Assembly (NCBI RefSeq): GCF_004348675.1
Contig: NZ_SMKN01000002.1
Coordinates: forward strand, 44,623 to 108,622
DNA from: Micromonospora sp. KC606
GTDB lineage: Bacteria > Actinomycetota > Actinomycetes > Mycobacteriales > Micromonosporaceae
Reading direction: 5' to 3'
Length of the DNA: 64,000 nucleotides
Shown: piece after piece, positions 42,566-52,673 of the stretch
Layout: each line of letters begins with the position of its first letter
Numbering within the stretch: the first letter of the stretch is position 1
The notes under the pieces: generated by a model
What the model was told of the DNA's origin: nothing
The model's database searches: none
Seen by the model: the letters and a program-made list of their open reading frames with translations, nothing else
Made by a program: the position numbers and the translations under genes

Positions 42566-43393
42566 CTAGGACCGACGGTCGGTCTGGAGTTTGTCCAGGC
42601 CGACCCGGGTTTCGCCGTCGCTCGGCAGAAGGATCACCAGACGCAGCTCCGGATCGGACAGTTGCAGCGTCTCGAAGGTGAGCCGCAGGGTGCCGACCTC
42701 GGGATGGGACAATTCCCGCACCCCGGCGCGGCGGCCGCCGAGCGGGCGCCGCTGCCACCGCTCGGCGAACGGTGGCCCGGCCGTCCGCGCCAACTCCTGG
42801 GCGAACGCGTCCACCGCCGGATCGCCCCAGCGCAGCTCGTACAGGTCAGCGACGTGCTCGTCCGCGACCGTGTCCCAGTCCGGGTACGCCGCGCGGGCCC
42901 GGTCGTCGACGAAGGTGAACCACAACACGTTCGGCGGATCACGGTCGAGCATGCCGAGGGAACGGACCAGGTGCTCGTACGCCTCGGTCCACGCCAGCAG
43001 GTCACCGAGGTGGTTGACCACGAAACTCGGCGCCGGCTCCAGTTGACGCAGCACGGCCAGCACCGCCGGACGGACCGTCCGCACGGCCTGCCGGGTACGG
43101 GGACCGAGCTCGATGCCGGAGGTGACCGCGGCGAGGAGATGCAGGTGTTCCGCGTCCTCGTCGCTGAGCCGTAACGCCCTCGCCAGCGCGCTCAGCACCT
43201 TGGCCGACGGGCGGGTATCCCGACCCTGCTCCAGTCGTGCCAGATATTCGACGCTGACCCCGGCGAGGGTGGCCAGTTCGGCGCGCCTCAGACCGGGAGT
43301 ACGCCGGCCGGAGTTGACCGGGAGCCCGACCTGGGCTGGCGTTACGGATTCCCTTCGGCTGCGCAGGAAGGCTCCCAGTTCTCCTGTCAGCAC
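42566..43393 (-). CDS. XRE/MmyB-type transcriptional regulator
   Basis: A protein of ~275 residues. The N-terminal helix-turn-helix begins LTGELGAFLRSRRESV and contains RRTPGLRRAELATLAGVSVEYLARLEQGR, the classical signature. The C-terminal MmyB-like ligand-binding domain has ADVWFTFVDDRARAAYPDW-type sequence (WFTFVDDRARAAYPDWD). Such regulators control methylenomycin and many transporters. It is divergent from the MFS gene at 43514 and probably regulates it. GTG 43393 is chosen; GTG 43441 is also open. Confidence 0.9.
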   Translation of the reverse strand: MLTGELGAFLRSRRESVTPAQVGLPVNSGRRTPGLRRAELATLAGVSVEYLARLEQGRDTRPSAKVLSALARALRLSDEDAEHLHLLAAVTSGIELGPRTRQAVRTVRPAVLAVLRQLEPAPSFVVNHLGDLLAWTEAYEHLVRSLGMLDRDPPNVLWFTFVDDRARAAYPDWDTVADEHVADLYELRWGDPAVDAFAQELARTAGPPFAERWQRRPLGGRRAGVRELSHPEVGTLRLTFETLQLSDPELRLVILLPSDGETRVGLDKLQTDRRS

Positions 43394-43513
43394 GCCGCCA
43401 AGTATGCCAGCGGAGGGTGGCACCACGGGGAATACGCTCACCCCGGCCTCCCACTGGGCGTCGCGCGGCCGGACGATGAGGGTTCTTCCCTGCCCTCACG
43501 CGCGAAGGAAACC

Positions 43514-45046
43514 ATGAGCACGACCGATATGATCACGCCGGAGCGGGCCGGGCGCCGGGAATGGCTCGGCCTGGGGATCCTCGCACTGCCTGCCCTGCTG
43601 GTTTCGATGGACCTCACCGTACTGCATCTGGCCGCCCCGGCGATCAGCGCGGACCTGCGGCCCAGCGCCGCGCAACTGTTGTGGATCGTCGACATCTACG
43701 GCTTCCTCATCGCCGGCTTCCTCATCACCATGGGCACCCTCGGTGACCGGATCGGCCGCCGGCTGCTCCTGCTGATCGGCGCGGGCGCCTTCGGGGTGGC
43801 ATCGGTGGTCGCGGCCTTCTCGGTCAACGCCGAGATGCTGATCGCCGCCCGAGCGCTGCTCGGGATCGCGGGCGCGACCCTGGCGCCGTCCACGGTCGCG
43901 CTGATCCGCAACATGTTCCACGATCCGGCGCAGCGCACCACCGCCATCTCCATCTGGTTCATGAGCTTCATGGCTGGCTCCGCCGTCGGGCCGCTGATCG
44001 GCGGCGCCCTGCTGGAGGTGGCCTGGTGGGGGTCGACCTTCCTGATCGGCGTACCGGTGATGGCGCTGCTGCTCGTGCTCGGTCCGGTCCTGTTGCCGGA
44101 GTACCGCGCCCCGCAGCCGGGTCGGATGGACCTGTCCGGCGCGCTGACCGCCCTGGTCGCGATCCTGAGCGTGATGTACGGGCTCAAGCGGGTGGCCGAG
44201 CACGGGTTGACGGTCACGCCGCTGGTGATGGTCGTGGTCGGGCTCGTCCTCGGAGTGGTGTTCCTACGGCGGCAGCGGACCGTCGCGGCCCCGCTGCTCG
44301 ACCTCAGCCTGTTCCGGCTGCGCACCGCGAGCGTGTCCGTCCTCGCCCTGACCATCGGCGCGGTCGCTGTGGGCGGCGTGGGCTACCTCAGCGCGCAGTA
44401 CCTCCAACTGGTCGCGGACAAGTCGCCCATCATGGCCGGGCTGTGGATGGTGCCGCCGCTGCTGACCGGCATCGTGACCACGATCGTCACCCCGGTGGTC
44501 GGCCGCCGGATCGGGCCGGGCAGCAAGACCGCGCTGGGTCTGGCGGTGGCGACGATCGGGCTGCTCGTGGTGAGCCGGGCGAACGACGACTCCGGGGTGG
44601 GGTACGTGGTGGCGGGGTTGGTGCTGCTGTTCGGCGGGATCATGCCGGTGCTGGCGCTGGGTGTGGACATCGTGGTCGCCGCGGCGCCGCCGGAGCGTAC
44701 CGGCGCCGCGTCCGCGATCACCGAGACCGCCCAGGAGCTCGGCATCGCACTGGGAATCGCGGTTCTGGGCAGCATCACCACCGCCATCTACCGGCAGCAG
44801 ATGCGGGAGGCGGTGCTGCCGGAGGGGATGCCCGCGGAGGCTGCGGAGGCGGCGCGGTCCACCCTCGGCGCCGCCAACGGCCTGGCCGACCAGCTCGGCC
44901 CAGGGCTGCTGGACAGCGCCGGGCGGGCGTTCACCGACGGGCTGCAGGTGGCTGCGGTGGCCAGCGCCGTGATGCTGGCGGTCACCGCGATCGTCGCCGC
45001 GGTCGCGCTGCGCCGGGTCCGGGTGGCGAGCGGAGCGTCGCACTAG
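43514..45046 (+). CDS. MFS drug exporter, DHA2 (14-helix) family
   Basis: A 510-residue transporter with about 14 hydrophobic helices. Motif A variant ITMGTLGDRIGRRLLLLIGA follows helix 2, and motif C LLGIAGATLAPSTVALIRNMF is in helix 5. DHA2 proteins such as ActII-2/ LmrA-like pumps expel antibiotics by proton antiport. Next to a divergent regulator and inside the aromatic cluster, it is the likely self-resistance and export pump. GAAGGAAACC precedes ATG 43514. Confidence 0.93.
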   Translation: MSTTDMITPERAGRREWLGLGILALPALLVSMDLTVLHLAAPAISADLRPSAAQLLWIVDIYGFLIAGFLITMGTLGDRIGRRLLLLIGAGAFGVASVVAAFSVNAEMLIAARALLGIAGATLAPSTVALIRNMFHDPAQRTTAISIWFMSFMAGSAVGPLIGGALLEVAWWGSTFLIGVPVMALLLVLGPVLLPEYRAPQPGRMDLSGALTALVAILSVMYGLKRVAEHGLTVTPLVMVVVGLVLGVVFLRRQRTVAAPLLDLSLFRLRTASVSVLALTIGAVAVGGVGYLSAQYLQLVADKSPIMAGLWMVPPLLTGIVTTIVTPVVGRRIGPGSKTALGLAVATIGLLVVSRANDDSGVGYVVAGLVLLFGGIMPVLALGVDIVVAAAPPERTGAASAITETAQELGIALGIAVLGSITTAIYRQQMREAVLPEGMPAEAAEAARSTLGAANGLADQLGPGLLDSAGRAFTDGLQVAAVASAVMLAVTAIVAAVALRRVRVASGASH

Positions 45047-45072
45047 GCGGAAGCCCGCCGGTCCGAACACCA

Positions 45073-45107
45073 GGGCGGCGCGCCGGTTCGAAGCCGGCGT
45101 GCCGCCC
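45073..45107. terminator. Bidirectional hairpin between MFS and aldo/keto reductase genes
   Basis: GGGCGGCGCGCCGG and CCGGCGTGCCGCCC form a 14-bp stem with one G-T wobble and a 7-nt loop. It lies between two convergent genes and can serve both. Confidence 0.8.
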
Positions 45108-45114
45108 TCGCCAG

Positions 45115-46026
45115 TTACTGGGTGTGGGCTCGGCCCGGGCGGCTGGCCTGGTCCAACCGGGTCAGCTCCTCGGCGTCGAGGGTGAGTTCGGCGGCGGCGA
45201 CGTTCTCCTCCAGGTGGACGACCCGGGTCGTGCCCGGGATCGGCGCCACCGACACCCCCCACACCTCGGCCTGCTGGTGGACCCACGCGAGCGCGACCTG
45301 CCCGGGCCGGACGCCGTGCCGCCCGGCGATGTCGCGTACGACCCCGCCGAGGGTGGGGGAGACCCCGGCGATGTGCGGCGGGCGCGGGACCGGCTCCAGG
45401 CTGAGCCCGCCGGCACCCTGCGGGCAGTACGGCACCACGCCGACACCGAGTTCGCGGCAGACCGGTACCGCCGCCTCGATCGCCCGGCCGACCAGCGACC
45501 ACTCCGACTGCAGCGCGGCGATCGGGTGGACCGCGTGCGCGGCACGCAGGTCTTCACCGGTGACGTTGGACAGGCCGAGATGCCGGACCTTGCCAGCCTT
45601 GACCAGCTCCGCCATCGCGCCGACGGTCTCCTCGATCGGCACGGTGGGGTCCCGGTCGTGCAGGTAGTACAGGTCGATGACGTCGGTGCCGAGCCGGGTG
45701 AGACTGGCCTCGCACGCCGATCGCACGTATGCGGCGTCGCCGCGCGTACCCAACTCGCCGTGTGGGGTCGGGACCACGCCGAACTTGGTGCACAGGATCG
45801 CCTCGTCGCGGCGCTGCCGCAGGGCCCGCCCGACCAGCACCTCGTTGCGTCCGCCGCCGTACAGGTCGGCGGTGTCGAGCAGGGTCGCACCCAGGTCCAG
45901 CGCCCGGTGGACGACCGCCGTGGCGGCCCGATCGCCGTCCGGGGCGCGGGATCCGCCGAGGCGCATGCAGCCCAGGCCCTGGACCGGAACGGTCAGACCG
46001 GTGGATCCCAGCGGGGTGGTACGCAT
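45115..46026 (-). CDS. Aldo/keto reductase
   Basis: A 303-residue TIM-barrel reductase. It starts MRTTPLGSTGLTVPVQGLGCMRLGG. The catalytic tetrad is visible: Asp in LLDTADLYGGG with Tyr, Lys in ILCTKFG and His in YYLHDRDP. VRHLGLSNV and GTTRVVHLEENV bind substrate and NADPH. It could reduce a ketone of the polyketide or a sugar intermediate. Its position next to the NTF2-like gene on the minus strand, inside the cluster, suggests tailoring. The frame is open upstream past the ATG, but that part is Arg-rich. Confidence 0.93.
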   Translation of the reverse strand: MRTTPLGSTGLTVPVQGLGCMRLGGSRAPDGDRAATAVVHRALDLGATLLDTADLYGGGRNEVLVGRALRQRRDEAILCTKFGVVPTPHGELGTRGDAAYVRSACEASLTRLGTDVIDLYYLHDRDPTVPIEETVGAMAELVKAGKVRHLGLSNVTGEDLRAAHAVHPIAALQSEWSLVGRAIEAAVPVCRELGVGVVPYCPQGAGGLSLEPVPRPPHIAGVSPTLGGVVRDIAGRHGVRPGQVALAWVHQQAEVWGVSVAPIPGTTRVVHLEENVAAAELTLDAEELTRLDQASRPGRAHTQ

Positions 46027-46130
46027 CCCGTCCCTCAAGGTCGGCGGCGACAGACGGACCGTATCGTACCGGAGCCACCACGGACTGTGCCCGGTTCGTG
46101 GGCGGTCTGGCCGGCCACGCCCCGGGTGGG

Positions 46131-46619
46131 TCACCGCGTGGCCTGGTCGGTCCTGGGTGCGCCGCCGGTCCTCGGTGGTTCGCCGGTCTTCCAGATCAGC
46201 CGGAACGACAGCGCTCGCAGCCGCCACCCCCGCATGGTCAGCGCCGCCTCGCCGTGGGCGAGCGTGCCGGTGACGAACAGCGCCTGGGACGGCAGCACCT
46301 GGGTGGAGGTCAGGTTCGCGCGTAGGACGGCCCGATCGCCGTCCAGGTCGACCACTGCCGGGGAGTTCAGGTGCTGGGTGCGGTCGAACTTCGCCAGCGC
46401 GGTGCGGTGGAACGCGGCGAGCCGGTCGATGCCCTCGTGCCGTCCGACGGGGAACTCGACCACGGCGTCGGCGGTGAACAGCGACTCCGCCCAGGCGTCG
46501 TCGAGCTGCCCGGTGTCGAGCGTGATCAGGTAGCGGTCGAGCAGGGCGGCCACCTCGATCCGGTGGACCGTCGCCGTGAGCTGCTCGCGGGTCAGGGATG
46601 TGGCGTCGACTGTGGACAT
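46131..46619 (-). CDS. NTF2-like/SnoaL-like protein
   Basis: A 162-residue protein with a cone-shaped barrel. TVHRIEVAALLDRYLITLDTGQLDDAWAESLF (core AALLDRYLITLDTG), FTADAVVEFPVGRHEGIDRLAAFH and THLN-type strands follow. It is the SnoaL_4-type family used as ketosteroid-isomerase-like cyclases or dehydratases. It is read away from the core PKS operon and shares the regulatory region 46620-46947. Its role in ring formation or tailoring is not predictable. Confidence 0.85.
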   Translation of the reverse strand: MSTVDATSLTREQLTATVHRIEVAALLDRYLITLDTGQLDDAWAESLFTADAVVEFPVGRHEGIDRLAAFHRTALAKFDRTQHLNSPAVVDLDGDRAVLRANLTSTQVLPSQALFVTGTLAHGEAALTMRGWRLRALSFRLIWKTGEPPRTGGAPRTDQATR

Positions 46620-46699
46620 GCGAGGGCTCCCTGGTGTTCGGTGGTCGATTCCACCCCGGAGGTTCGCCGACGCGGCCCGGCCGTTCAAGCCTCCGCCAG

Positions 46700-46709
46700 T
46701 ACATATGTA
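46700..46709. promoter_or_regulatory. Perfect 10-bp AT-rich palindrome
   Basis: TACATATGTA, self-complementary, in the divergent promoter region. It resembles half of the AT-rich sites used by gamma-butyrolactone receptor-like TetR repressors of angucycline clusters, but no such gene is in the window. Confidence 0.35.
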
Positions 46710-46718
46710 TCTTCCGGC

Positions 46719-46792
46719 GACACTCTTGACGCTCGTCTGACATTCACGCGGAGAATCTGGACGTTCGTGCGGCAGAAATGACACTCGCGTGG
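46719..46792. promoter_or_regulatory. Four phased 13-bp direct repeats upstream of the PKS operon
   Basis: The units are GACACTCTTGACG (46719), GACATTCACGCGG (46739), GACGTTCGTGCGG (46760) and GACACTCGCGTGG (46780). Starts are 20, 21 and 20 bp apart, two helical turns, so all lie on one DNA face. The last three also share AGAA just behind the unit at 46752 and 46773. Repeats on one face are how OmpR-type and SARP activators bind. The JadR1-like protein (32488) is the natural candidate. The rest of the 328-bp gap (46620-46947) holds no gene. Confidence 0.6.
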
Positions 46793-46947
46793 GGGAGCGC
46801 TAACGCGGCTGCAAGAAGCTGACCCAATCCTGCCCTGCCGTGTATTGAACGGTGTGATCGGGTCGAGAAGCATGGGCCGCGGCCGCAGCAGACAGTTTCC
46901 TCTGTCCGACGCCGCTGGAGCCGGGTGGAGAACCAGGAGGCTGAATC

Positions 46948-48702
46948 GTGCGCAAGGTACTCATCGCCAACCGTGGCGAAATCGCCGTCCGCATCGCCCG
47001 GGCCTGCTCCGACTCGGGCCTGGCCAGCGTCGCGGTGTACGCCGAGCCGGACCGCGACGCGCCGCACGTTCGCGCTGCCGACGAGGCGTACGCGCTCGGC
47101 GGGGACACCCCTGCCACCAGTTACCTGGCCATCGCCAAACTGCTCGACGCGGCGGCCCGGTCGGGCGCGGACGCGGTGCACCCGGGGTACGGCTTCCTGT
47201 CCGAGAACGCGGACTTCGCCCAGGCCGTGCTGGACGCCGGTCTGGTCTGGGTCGGGCCGCCGCCGCACGCCATCCGCGCGCTCGGGGACAAGGTGACCGC
47301 CCGGCAGATCGCCCAACGGGTCGGCGCGCCGCTGGTCGCGGGTACCACGAATCCGATCTCCGGGCCGGACGAGGCGGTCGCGTTCGCCCGCGAGCACGGC
47401 CTGCCGATCGCGATCAAGGCCGCCTTCGGCGGTGGCGGTCGAGGGTTGAAGGTGGCCCACTCCCTTGAGGAGATCCCGGAGCTGTTCGCCTCCGCGGTAC
47501 GCGAGGCAGTCGCCGCGTTCGGGCGCGGGGAGTGCTTCGTCGAGCGGTACCTGGACCGGCCCCGACACGTGGAGACCCAGTGCCTCGCCGACCGGTACGG
47601 CCACCTGGTCGTGGTGTCCACCCGGGACTGCTCGCTGCAACGCCGGCACCAGAAGCTGGTCGAGGAGGCCCCGGCGCCGTTCCTGACCCCGCAGCAGAAC
47701 GAGCGGTTGTACGCCGCCTCCAAGGCGATTCTCGCCGAGGCGGGTTACGTCGGCGCCGGTACCTGCGAGTTCCTGGTGGCGACCGACGGCACGATCTCGT
47801 TCCTGGAGGTCAACACCCGGTTGCAGGTGGAGCACCCGGTCTCCGAGGAGGTGACCGGCATCGACCTGGTCCGGGAGCAGTTCCGGATCGCGGCCGGCGA
47901 GGCGCTGGGGTACGACGACCCGCCGGTGCGCGGCCACTCGTTCGAGTTCCGGATCAACGCCGAGGACCCTGGCCGCAACTTCCTGCCCGCTCCCGGCACG
48001 GTCGGCGACATCACCACGCCGTCGCGTCCGGGCGTGCGCCTGGACTCCGGGGTGGAGCGCGGCTCGGTGATCGGCCCGGCCTGGGACTCGATGCTGGCCA
48101 AGTTGATCGTCACCGGGGTGGACCGGGAGCACGCGCTGCGCCGGGCCGGGCGGGCGTTGGCCGAGCTGACCGTCGGCGGCCTCGCGACCACGCTGCCGTT
48201 CCACCGGGCGGTGGTCACCGACCCCGCCTTCGTGGCCGAGCCGTTCGCGGTGCACACCCGCTGGATCGAGTCCGAGTTCGCCCACAAGATCCCCCCGTTC
48301 GACGGCGATCCGGACTGTCCGCGTGACGGCCGGCCCCGGGAGACCGTGGTGGTCGAGGTGGGCGGCAAGCGGATCGAGGTGTCACTGCCCCCGGATCTGG
48401 GGGTCCTGTCCGGCCGTCCGGCGGTGAGCGCGACCCGGACGCCGCGCCCCACGAACCGCAGGGCCGCGGTGGCGGTGTCCGGCGACGCGGTGACCGCACC
48501 GATGCAGGGCACCATCGTCAAGATCGCCGTCCAGGACGGTCAGACCGTGGCCGAGGGCGACCTGCTGGTCGTCCTGGAGGCAATGAAGATGGAACAAACG
48601 ATCAACGCGCACAAGGCCGGCGCGATCGTCGGGCTGACCGCCGAAATTGGTCACGTGGTGACCAGCGGAACCGCTATCTGCGAGATCAAAGCCCTGTCGT
48701 AA
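46948..48702 (+). CDS. Acetyl/propionyl-CoA carboxylase alpha subunit (biotin carboxylase plus BCCP)
   Basis: A 584-residue protein. The biotin carboxylase N-domain begins [17 protein letters not shown]. The ATP-grasp domain has [15 protein letters not shown] and [17 protein letters not shown], and the C-terminal biotinyl domain carries LEAMKMEQT with biotin-Lys547. It makes malonyl-CoA with the beta and epsilon subunits at 57407 and 58976. A copy at this place, just before the cyclase, is the jadJ position of angucycline clusters. GTG 46948 has CAGGAGG upstream. It is the first gene of the core operon. Confidence 0.95.
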   Translation: MRKVLIANRGEIAVRIARACSDSGLASVAVYAEPDRDAPHVRAADEAYALGGDTPATSYLAIAKLLDAAARSGADAVHPGYGFLSENADFAQAVLDAGLVWVGPPPHAIRALGDKVTARQIAQRVGAPLVAGTTNPISGPDEAVAFAREHGLPIAIKAAFGGGGRGLKVAHSLEEIPELFASAVREAVAAFGRGECFVERYLDRPRHVETQCLADRYGHLVVVSTRDCSLQRRHQKLVEEAPAPFLTPQQNERLYAASKAILAEAGYVGAGTCEFLVATDGTISFLEVNTRLQVEHPVSEEVTGIDLVREQFRIAAGEALGYDDPPVRGHSFEFRINAEDPGRNFLPAPGTVGDITTPSRPGVRLDSGVERGSVIGPAWDSMLAKLIVTGVDREHALRRAGRALAELTVGGLATTLPFHRAVVTDPAFVAEPFAVHTRWIESEFAHKIPPFDGDPDCPRDGRPRETVVVEVGGKRIEVSLPPDLGVLSGRPAVSATRTPRPTNRRAAVAVSGDAVTAPMQGTIVKIAVQDGQTVAEGDLLVVLEAMKMEQTINAHKAGAIVGLTAEIGHVVTSGTAICEIKALS

Positions 48703-48726
48703 CTCCGACCGGAGAAGGGACAAGCA

Positions 48727-49056
48727 ATGCACAGCACGTTGATCGTGGCCCGGATGGAACCCGGTTCCAGAAGCGACGTCGCCGAACTCTTCGCCAGATT
48801 CGACGAGACTGAGATGCCCCATCTCATGGGCACCCGGCGGCGCCAGTTGTTTGCGTACCGGGGGCTGTACTTCCACCTCCAGGACTTCGATTCGGACAAC
48901 GGTGGGGAGCTGATCGAGAGGGCGAAGACCGACCCGCGGTTCGTCGCCATCAGCGAGGACCTGAAGCCGTACATCGAGGCGTACGACCCGAAGACCTGGC
49001 GGTCCCCGGCGGACGCGATGGCGTCCAGGTTCTACAACTGGGAAGCGTCGGAATGA
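48727..49056 (+). CDS. Angucycline-type polyketide cyclase (JadI/UrdF-like, TcmI family)
   Basis: A 109-residue TcmI-family cyclase. It starts [21 protein letters not shown] and contains [26 protein letters not shown], which I recall as nearly diagnostic for JadI/UrdF/LanF-type fourth-ring cyclases. It closes the angular rings of the decaketide to give UWM6/prejadomycin-like benz[a]anthracene. Position directly before KS-alpha is the classical one. AGAAGGGA lies upstream; its stop overlaps the KS start by 4 nt. Confidence 0.93.
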   Translation: MHSTLIVARMEPGSRSDVAELFARFDETEMPHLMGTRRRQLFAYRGLYFHLQDFDSDNGGELIERAKTDPRFVAISEDLKPYIEAYDPKTWRSPADAMASRFYNWEASE

Positions 49057-50324
49057 CCGGGCGCAGGGTTGTCATCACCGGGGTCGAGGTGCTCGCCCCG
49101 GGCGGCACCGGAACCAAGGCCTTCTGCCAGCTGCTCACCGACGGGCGCACCGCCACCCGCGGAATCACGTTCTTCGACCCCACCCCGTTCCGGTCCCGAG
49201 TGGCGGCGGAAATCGACTTCGTGCCCGAGGAACACGGGTTGAGCCCGCAGGAGACCCGGCGGATGGACCGGGCGGCGCAGTTCGCCGTGGTGGCCGCACG
49301 GGGCGCGGTCGCGGACAGCGGAATTGATCTCGACGAGTTCGATCCGTACCGGGTCGGGGTGAGCATCGGCAGCGCGGTGGGCGCCACCATGGGCCTGGAC
49401 GAGGAGTACCGGGTGGTCAGCGACGGCGGCCGGCTGCACCTGGTCGACCACGAGTACGCCGTACCGCATCTCTACAACTACCTGGTGCCGAGCTCGTTCG
49501 CGGCTGAGGTGGCGTGGACGGTCGGCGCCCAGGGGCCGACCGGCGTGATCTCGACCGGCTGCACCTCGGGCATCGATTCGGTCGGCTACGCGGCCGAGCT
49601 GATCCGGGAGGGCTCGGTCGACGTCATGGTCGCCGGCTCCTCGGACGCGCCGATCTCCCCGATCACCATGGCGTGCTTCGACGCGATCAAGGCGACCACG
49701 CCCCGGCACGACGACCCCCCGTCAGCGTCCCGGCCGTTCGACGGCACCCGTAACGGGTTCGTGCTCGGTGAGGGGGCGGCGGTGTTCGTCCTCGAGGAAC
49801 TGGACCGGGCGGTACGCCGCGACGCGCACATCTACGCGGAGATCGCCGGTTACGCCACCCGCAGCAACGCGTACCACATGACCGGGCTGCGGCCGGACGG
49901 CGTGGAGATGGCCGAGGCGATCCGGGTGGCGCTGGACGAGGCCCGGATGAACGTCGACGAGATCGACTACATCAACGCGCACGGCTCCGGGACCAAGCAG
50001 AACGACCGGCACGAGACCGCCGCCTTCAAGCGCAGCCTCGGCGACCACGCCTACCGGACCCCGGTCAGTTCGATCAAGTCGATGGTCGGCCACTCGCTCG
50101 GCGCGATCGGATCGATCGAGATCGCCGCGTCGATCCTGGCGATGAAACACAACGTCGTCCCGCCCACCGCCAACCTGCACACGCCGGACCCGGAATGCGA
50201 TCTCGACTATGTGCCACTGCATGCCCGCGACCACGTCACCGACGCGGTGCTGACCGTCGGCAGCGGATTCGGGGGCTTCCAAAGCGCCATGGTGCTCGCC
50301 CGTCCGGACAGGAGAATGGCATGA
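49053..50324 (+). CDS. Ketosynthase alpha of aromatic type II PKS
   Basis: A 423-residue KS-alpha. Cys170 in ISTGCTSG, His309 in NAHGSGT, Lys341 and His346 in [12 protein letters not shown] form the active site. It condenses malonyl-ACP units with its partner KS-beta, encoded directly downstream with 4-nt overlap. Length and motifs match angucycline and other aromatic minimal PKSs. The chain length, presumably a decaketide, is inferred from neighbours. Confidence 0.97.
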   Translation: MTGRRVVITGVEVLAPGGTGTKAFCQLLTDGRTATRGITFFDPTPFRSRVAAEIDFVPEEHGLSPQETRRMDRAAQFAVVAARGAVADSGIDLDEFDPYRVGVSIGSAVGATMGLDEEYRVVSDGGRLHLVDHEYAVPHLYNYLVPSSFAAEVAWTVGAQGPTGVISTGCTSGIDSVGYAAELIREGSVDVMVAGSSDAPISPITMACFDAIKATTPRHDDPPSASRPFDGTRNGFVLGEGAAVFVLEELDRAVRRDAHIYAEIAGYATRSNAYHMTGLRPDGVEMAEAIRVALDEARMNVDEIDYINAHGSGTKQNDRHETAAFKRSLGDHAYRTPVSSIKSMVGHSLGAIGSIEIAASILAMKHNVVPPTANLHTPDPECDLDYVPLHARDHVTDAVLTVGSGFGGFQSAMVLARPDRRMA

Positions 50325-51562
50325 CCGCCCCCGTCGTGGTGACCGGGCTGGGCATCGCCGCCCCCAACGGCCTCGGCACCCGCGCCTACTGGGCCGCGAC
50401 ACGCGCCGGCAAGAGCGGGATCGGCCGGGTCACCCGGTTCACCCCGGACCGTTACCCGGCCCGGCTCGCCGGAGAGATCCCCGGATTCGTGCCCGAGGAG
50501 CACCTACCCAGCCGTCTGCTGCCACAGACCGACCGGATGACCCAGCTCGCACTCGTCGCTGCTGACTGGGCGCTGGGCGACGCGGGCATCCGGCCACAGG
50601 ACATCCCGGCGTTCGACATGGGCGTGATCACAGCCAGCTTCTCCGGCGGCTTCGAGTTCGGCCAGGGCGAACTGGCGAACCTGTGGAGCAAGGGCAGCCA
50701 GTACGTCAGCGCGTACCAGTCCTTCGCCTGGTTCTACGCCGTCAACAGTGGCCAGATCTCCATCCGTAACGGGATGAAGGGCCCGAGCGGGGTGGTGGTC
50801 GCGGACCAGGCCGGCGGGCTGGACGCGGTGGCCCAGGCCCGGCGGCAGATCCGCAAGGGGACAGCCCTCGTCGTCTCCGGGGCGATCGACGCCACGATCT
50901 GCCCGTGGGGCTGGGTGGCCCTGCAGACCAGCAACCGGCTGAGCGACAGCGGGGAACCGTCGCTCGCGTACCGGCCCTTCGACGAGGGCGCCCGGGGACA
51001 CGTACCCGGCGAGGGTGGCGCGATCCTGGTCCTGGAGTCGGTTGAGGCGGCGAGGGCCCGGCGCGCCCGGGTGTACGGCGAGATCGCCGGCTACGGCGCC
51101 ACGTTCGATCCGCGTCCCGGCTCGGGGCGGGAACCCGCGCTGCGGGCCGCGATCGAAGTCGCGCTGGCCGACGCGGGGGTGGCTCCGGCCGAGGTGGACG
51201 TGGTCTTCGCGGACGCCGCAGCCGAGCCGCACCTGGACCGGGTGGAGGCGGAGGCGCTCACCGCGGTCTTCGGCCCGCGCGGGGTCCCGGTCACCGCGCC
51301 GAAGACGATGACCGGCCGGCTGTACTCCGGCGCCGCCCCGCTGGACCTGGCGGCGGCGTTCCTCGCCATGGAGGAGGGGCTGATTCCGCCGACGGTCAAC
51401 GTCGACCTGGCCGCGGAGTACGAACTCGACCTGGTCGTGGCCGCGCCCCGGCCGGCCGAGCTGCGCACGGCGCTGGTCGTGGCCCGCGGCCACGGCGGGT
51501 TCAACTCCGCGATGCTGGTGCGTTCCGACCAGGGCGCCGGCGCCCGGCCCGACCACGAGTGA
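50321..51562 (+). CDS. Ketosynthase beta (chain length factor)
   Basis: A 413-residue partner of KS-alpha. At the nucleophile elbow it has VVVADQAGG, with Gln163 in place of Cys. This is the mark of chain length factors, which decarboxylate malonyl-ACP and set chain length. VGHSLGA-type histidines are replaced by [15 protein letters not shown] 50321 overlaps the KS-alpha stop. Confidence 0.97.
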   Translation: MTAPVVVTGLGIAAPNGLGTRAYWAATRAGKSGIGRVTRFTPDRYPARLAGEIPGFVPEEHLPSRLLPQTDRMTQLALVAADWALGDAGIRPQDIPAFDMGVITASFSGGFEFGQGELANLWSKGSQYVSAYQSFAWFYAVNSGQISIRNGMKGPSGVVVADQAGGLDAVAQARRQIRKGTALVVSGAIDATICPWGWVALQTSNRLSDSGEPSLAYRPFDEGARGHVPGEGGAILVLESVEAARARRARVYGEIAGYGATFDPRPGSGREPALRAAIEVALADAGVAPAEVDVVFADAAAEPHLDRVEAEALTAVFGPRGVPVTAPKTMTGRLYSGAAPLDLAAAFLAMEEGLIPPTVNVDLAAEYELDLVVAAPRPAELRTALVVARGHGGFNSAMLVRSDQGAGARPDHE

Positions 51563-51588
51563 CCGATCAGAGGGAAGGAGACACGCAG

Positions 51589-51846
51589 ATGGCCGAACAG
51601 TTCACCCTCACCGACCTCATGCAGATCCTGCGGGAGGCCGCTGGCGCGGACGAGGGGGTCGACCTGGAAGCCGACATCCTCGACACCAGCTTCGAGGACC
51701 TCGGCTACGACTCGCTCGCGCTGCTGGAGGCGGGCAGCCGGATCGAACGCGAGTACGCCGTGACCCTGGGCGACTCGACCATGACCGACGTCCCCACGCC
51801 ACGTGCCCTGCTCGACGTGGTCAACGCCAACCTAACCCCGGCCTGA
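51589..51846 (+). CDS. Acyl carrier protein of aromatic PKS
   Basis: An 85-residue ACP with Ser42 in DLGYDSLALLE as phosphopantetheine site and TPRALLDVVNANL at the end. ATG 51589 follows AAGGAG; a GTG at 51559 overlapping the KS-beta stop is possible but less well placed. No phosphopantetheinyl transferase gene lies in the window, so one elsewhere must activate it. Confidence 0.96.
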   Translation: MAEQFTLTDLMQILREAAGADEGVDLEADILDTSFEDLGYDSLALLEAGSRIEREYAVTLGDSTMTDVPTPRALLDVVNANLTPA

Positions 51847-51858
51847 CGGAAGGAACGG

Positions 51859-52647
51859 ATGATGACGGCACAGGAGCAGCGGGTCGCCCTGGTCACCGGC
51901 GCGACCAGCGGGATCGGGCTCGCGGTCGCCCGCCTGCTGGCCAGCCAGAACCACCAGGTGTTCATCGGTGCGCGTACCCCGGAGTCGGTGACCTCGACGG
52001 TCAAGCAGCTCCGCGAGGAAGGTCTGGACGTCGACGGCGCCCCGGTGGACGTACGGTCGACCGACGACGTCCGGGCGTTCGTCGCCGCCGCCGTCGCGCG
52101 GTTCGGCCCGATCGACGTCCTGGTCAACAATGCCGGCCGCAGCGGCGGCGGCGTGACCGCCGACATCGACGACGAGCTGTGGTCCGACGTGATCGAGACG
52201 AACCTCAACAGCGTCTTCCGGGTCACCCGCGAGGTACTCAACGCCGGCGGGATGCGGAACAAGAACCGGGGCCGCATCATCAACATCGCCTCCACGGCGG
52301 GCAAGCAGGGCGTGGTCCTCGGTGCCCCGTACTCCGCCTCCAAGCACGGCGTGGTCGGCTTCACGAAGGCCCTCGGCAACGAACTCGCCCCGACCGGCAT
52401 CACGGTCAACGCGGTCTGCCCCGGGTATGTGGAGACGCCGATGGCGCAGCGGGTCCGCCAGGGGTACGCGGCCGCGTACGGCACCACCGAGGAAGCCATC
52501 CTCACCAAGTTCCAGGCGAAGATCCCGCTCGGCCGGTACTCCACCCCGCAGGAGGTCGCCGGCCTGGTCGGCTACCTGACCTCCGACACGGCCGCGTCCA
52601 TCACCTCGCAGGCGCTGAACGTCTGCGGCGGTCTCGGCAACTTCTGA
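51859..52647 (+). CDS. Polyketide C-9 ketoreductase (SDR)
   Basis: A 262-residue SDR. TGATSGIGLAVARLLAS binds NADPH, NNAGRSGGG and INIASTAGKQGV lead to PYSASKHGVVGF with the active Tyr and Lys. These, with VNAVCPGYVETPMA, are typical of actIII-type first-ring ketoreductases. It reduces the C-9 ketone after the first ring closes, as in angucyclines. Start at tandem ATG 51859/51862 after GGAA. Confidence 0.96.
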   Translation: MMTAQEQRVALVTGATSGIGLAVARLLASQNHQVFIGARTPESVTSTVKQLREEGLDVDGAPVDVRSTDDVRAFVAAAVARFGPIDVLVNNAGRSGGGVTADIDDELWSDVIETNLNSVFRVTREVLNAGGMRNKNRGRIINIASTAGKQGVVLGAPYSASKHGVVGFTKALGNELAPTGITVNAVCPGYVETPMAQRVRQGYAAAYGTTEEAILTKFQAKIPLGRYSTPQEVAGLVGYLTSDTAASITSQALNVCGGLGNF

Positions 52648-52673
52648 TCCGGTACGAGTGTGAGGAGCCTGAC

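Noticed and set aside
46027..46743. Upstream extension of the aldo/keto reductase frame
   Set aside because: It runs opposite real NTF2-like coding sequence in another frame and is Arg/His-rich; ATG 46026 fits the family start.
50321..51562. KS-beta as a second condensing enzyme
   Set aside because: The active-site Cys is Gln163 (ADQAGG), so it is a chain length factor.
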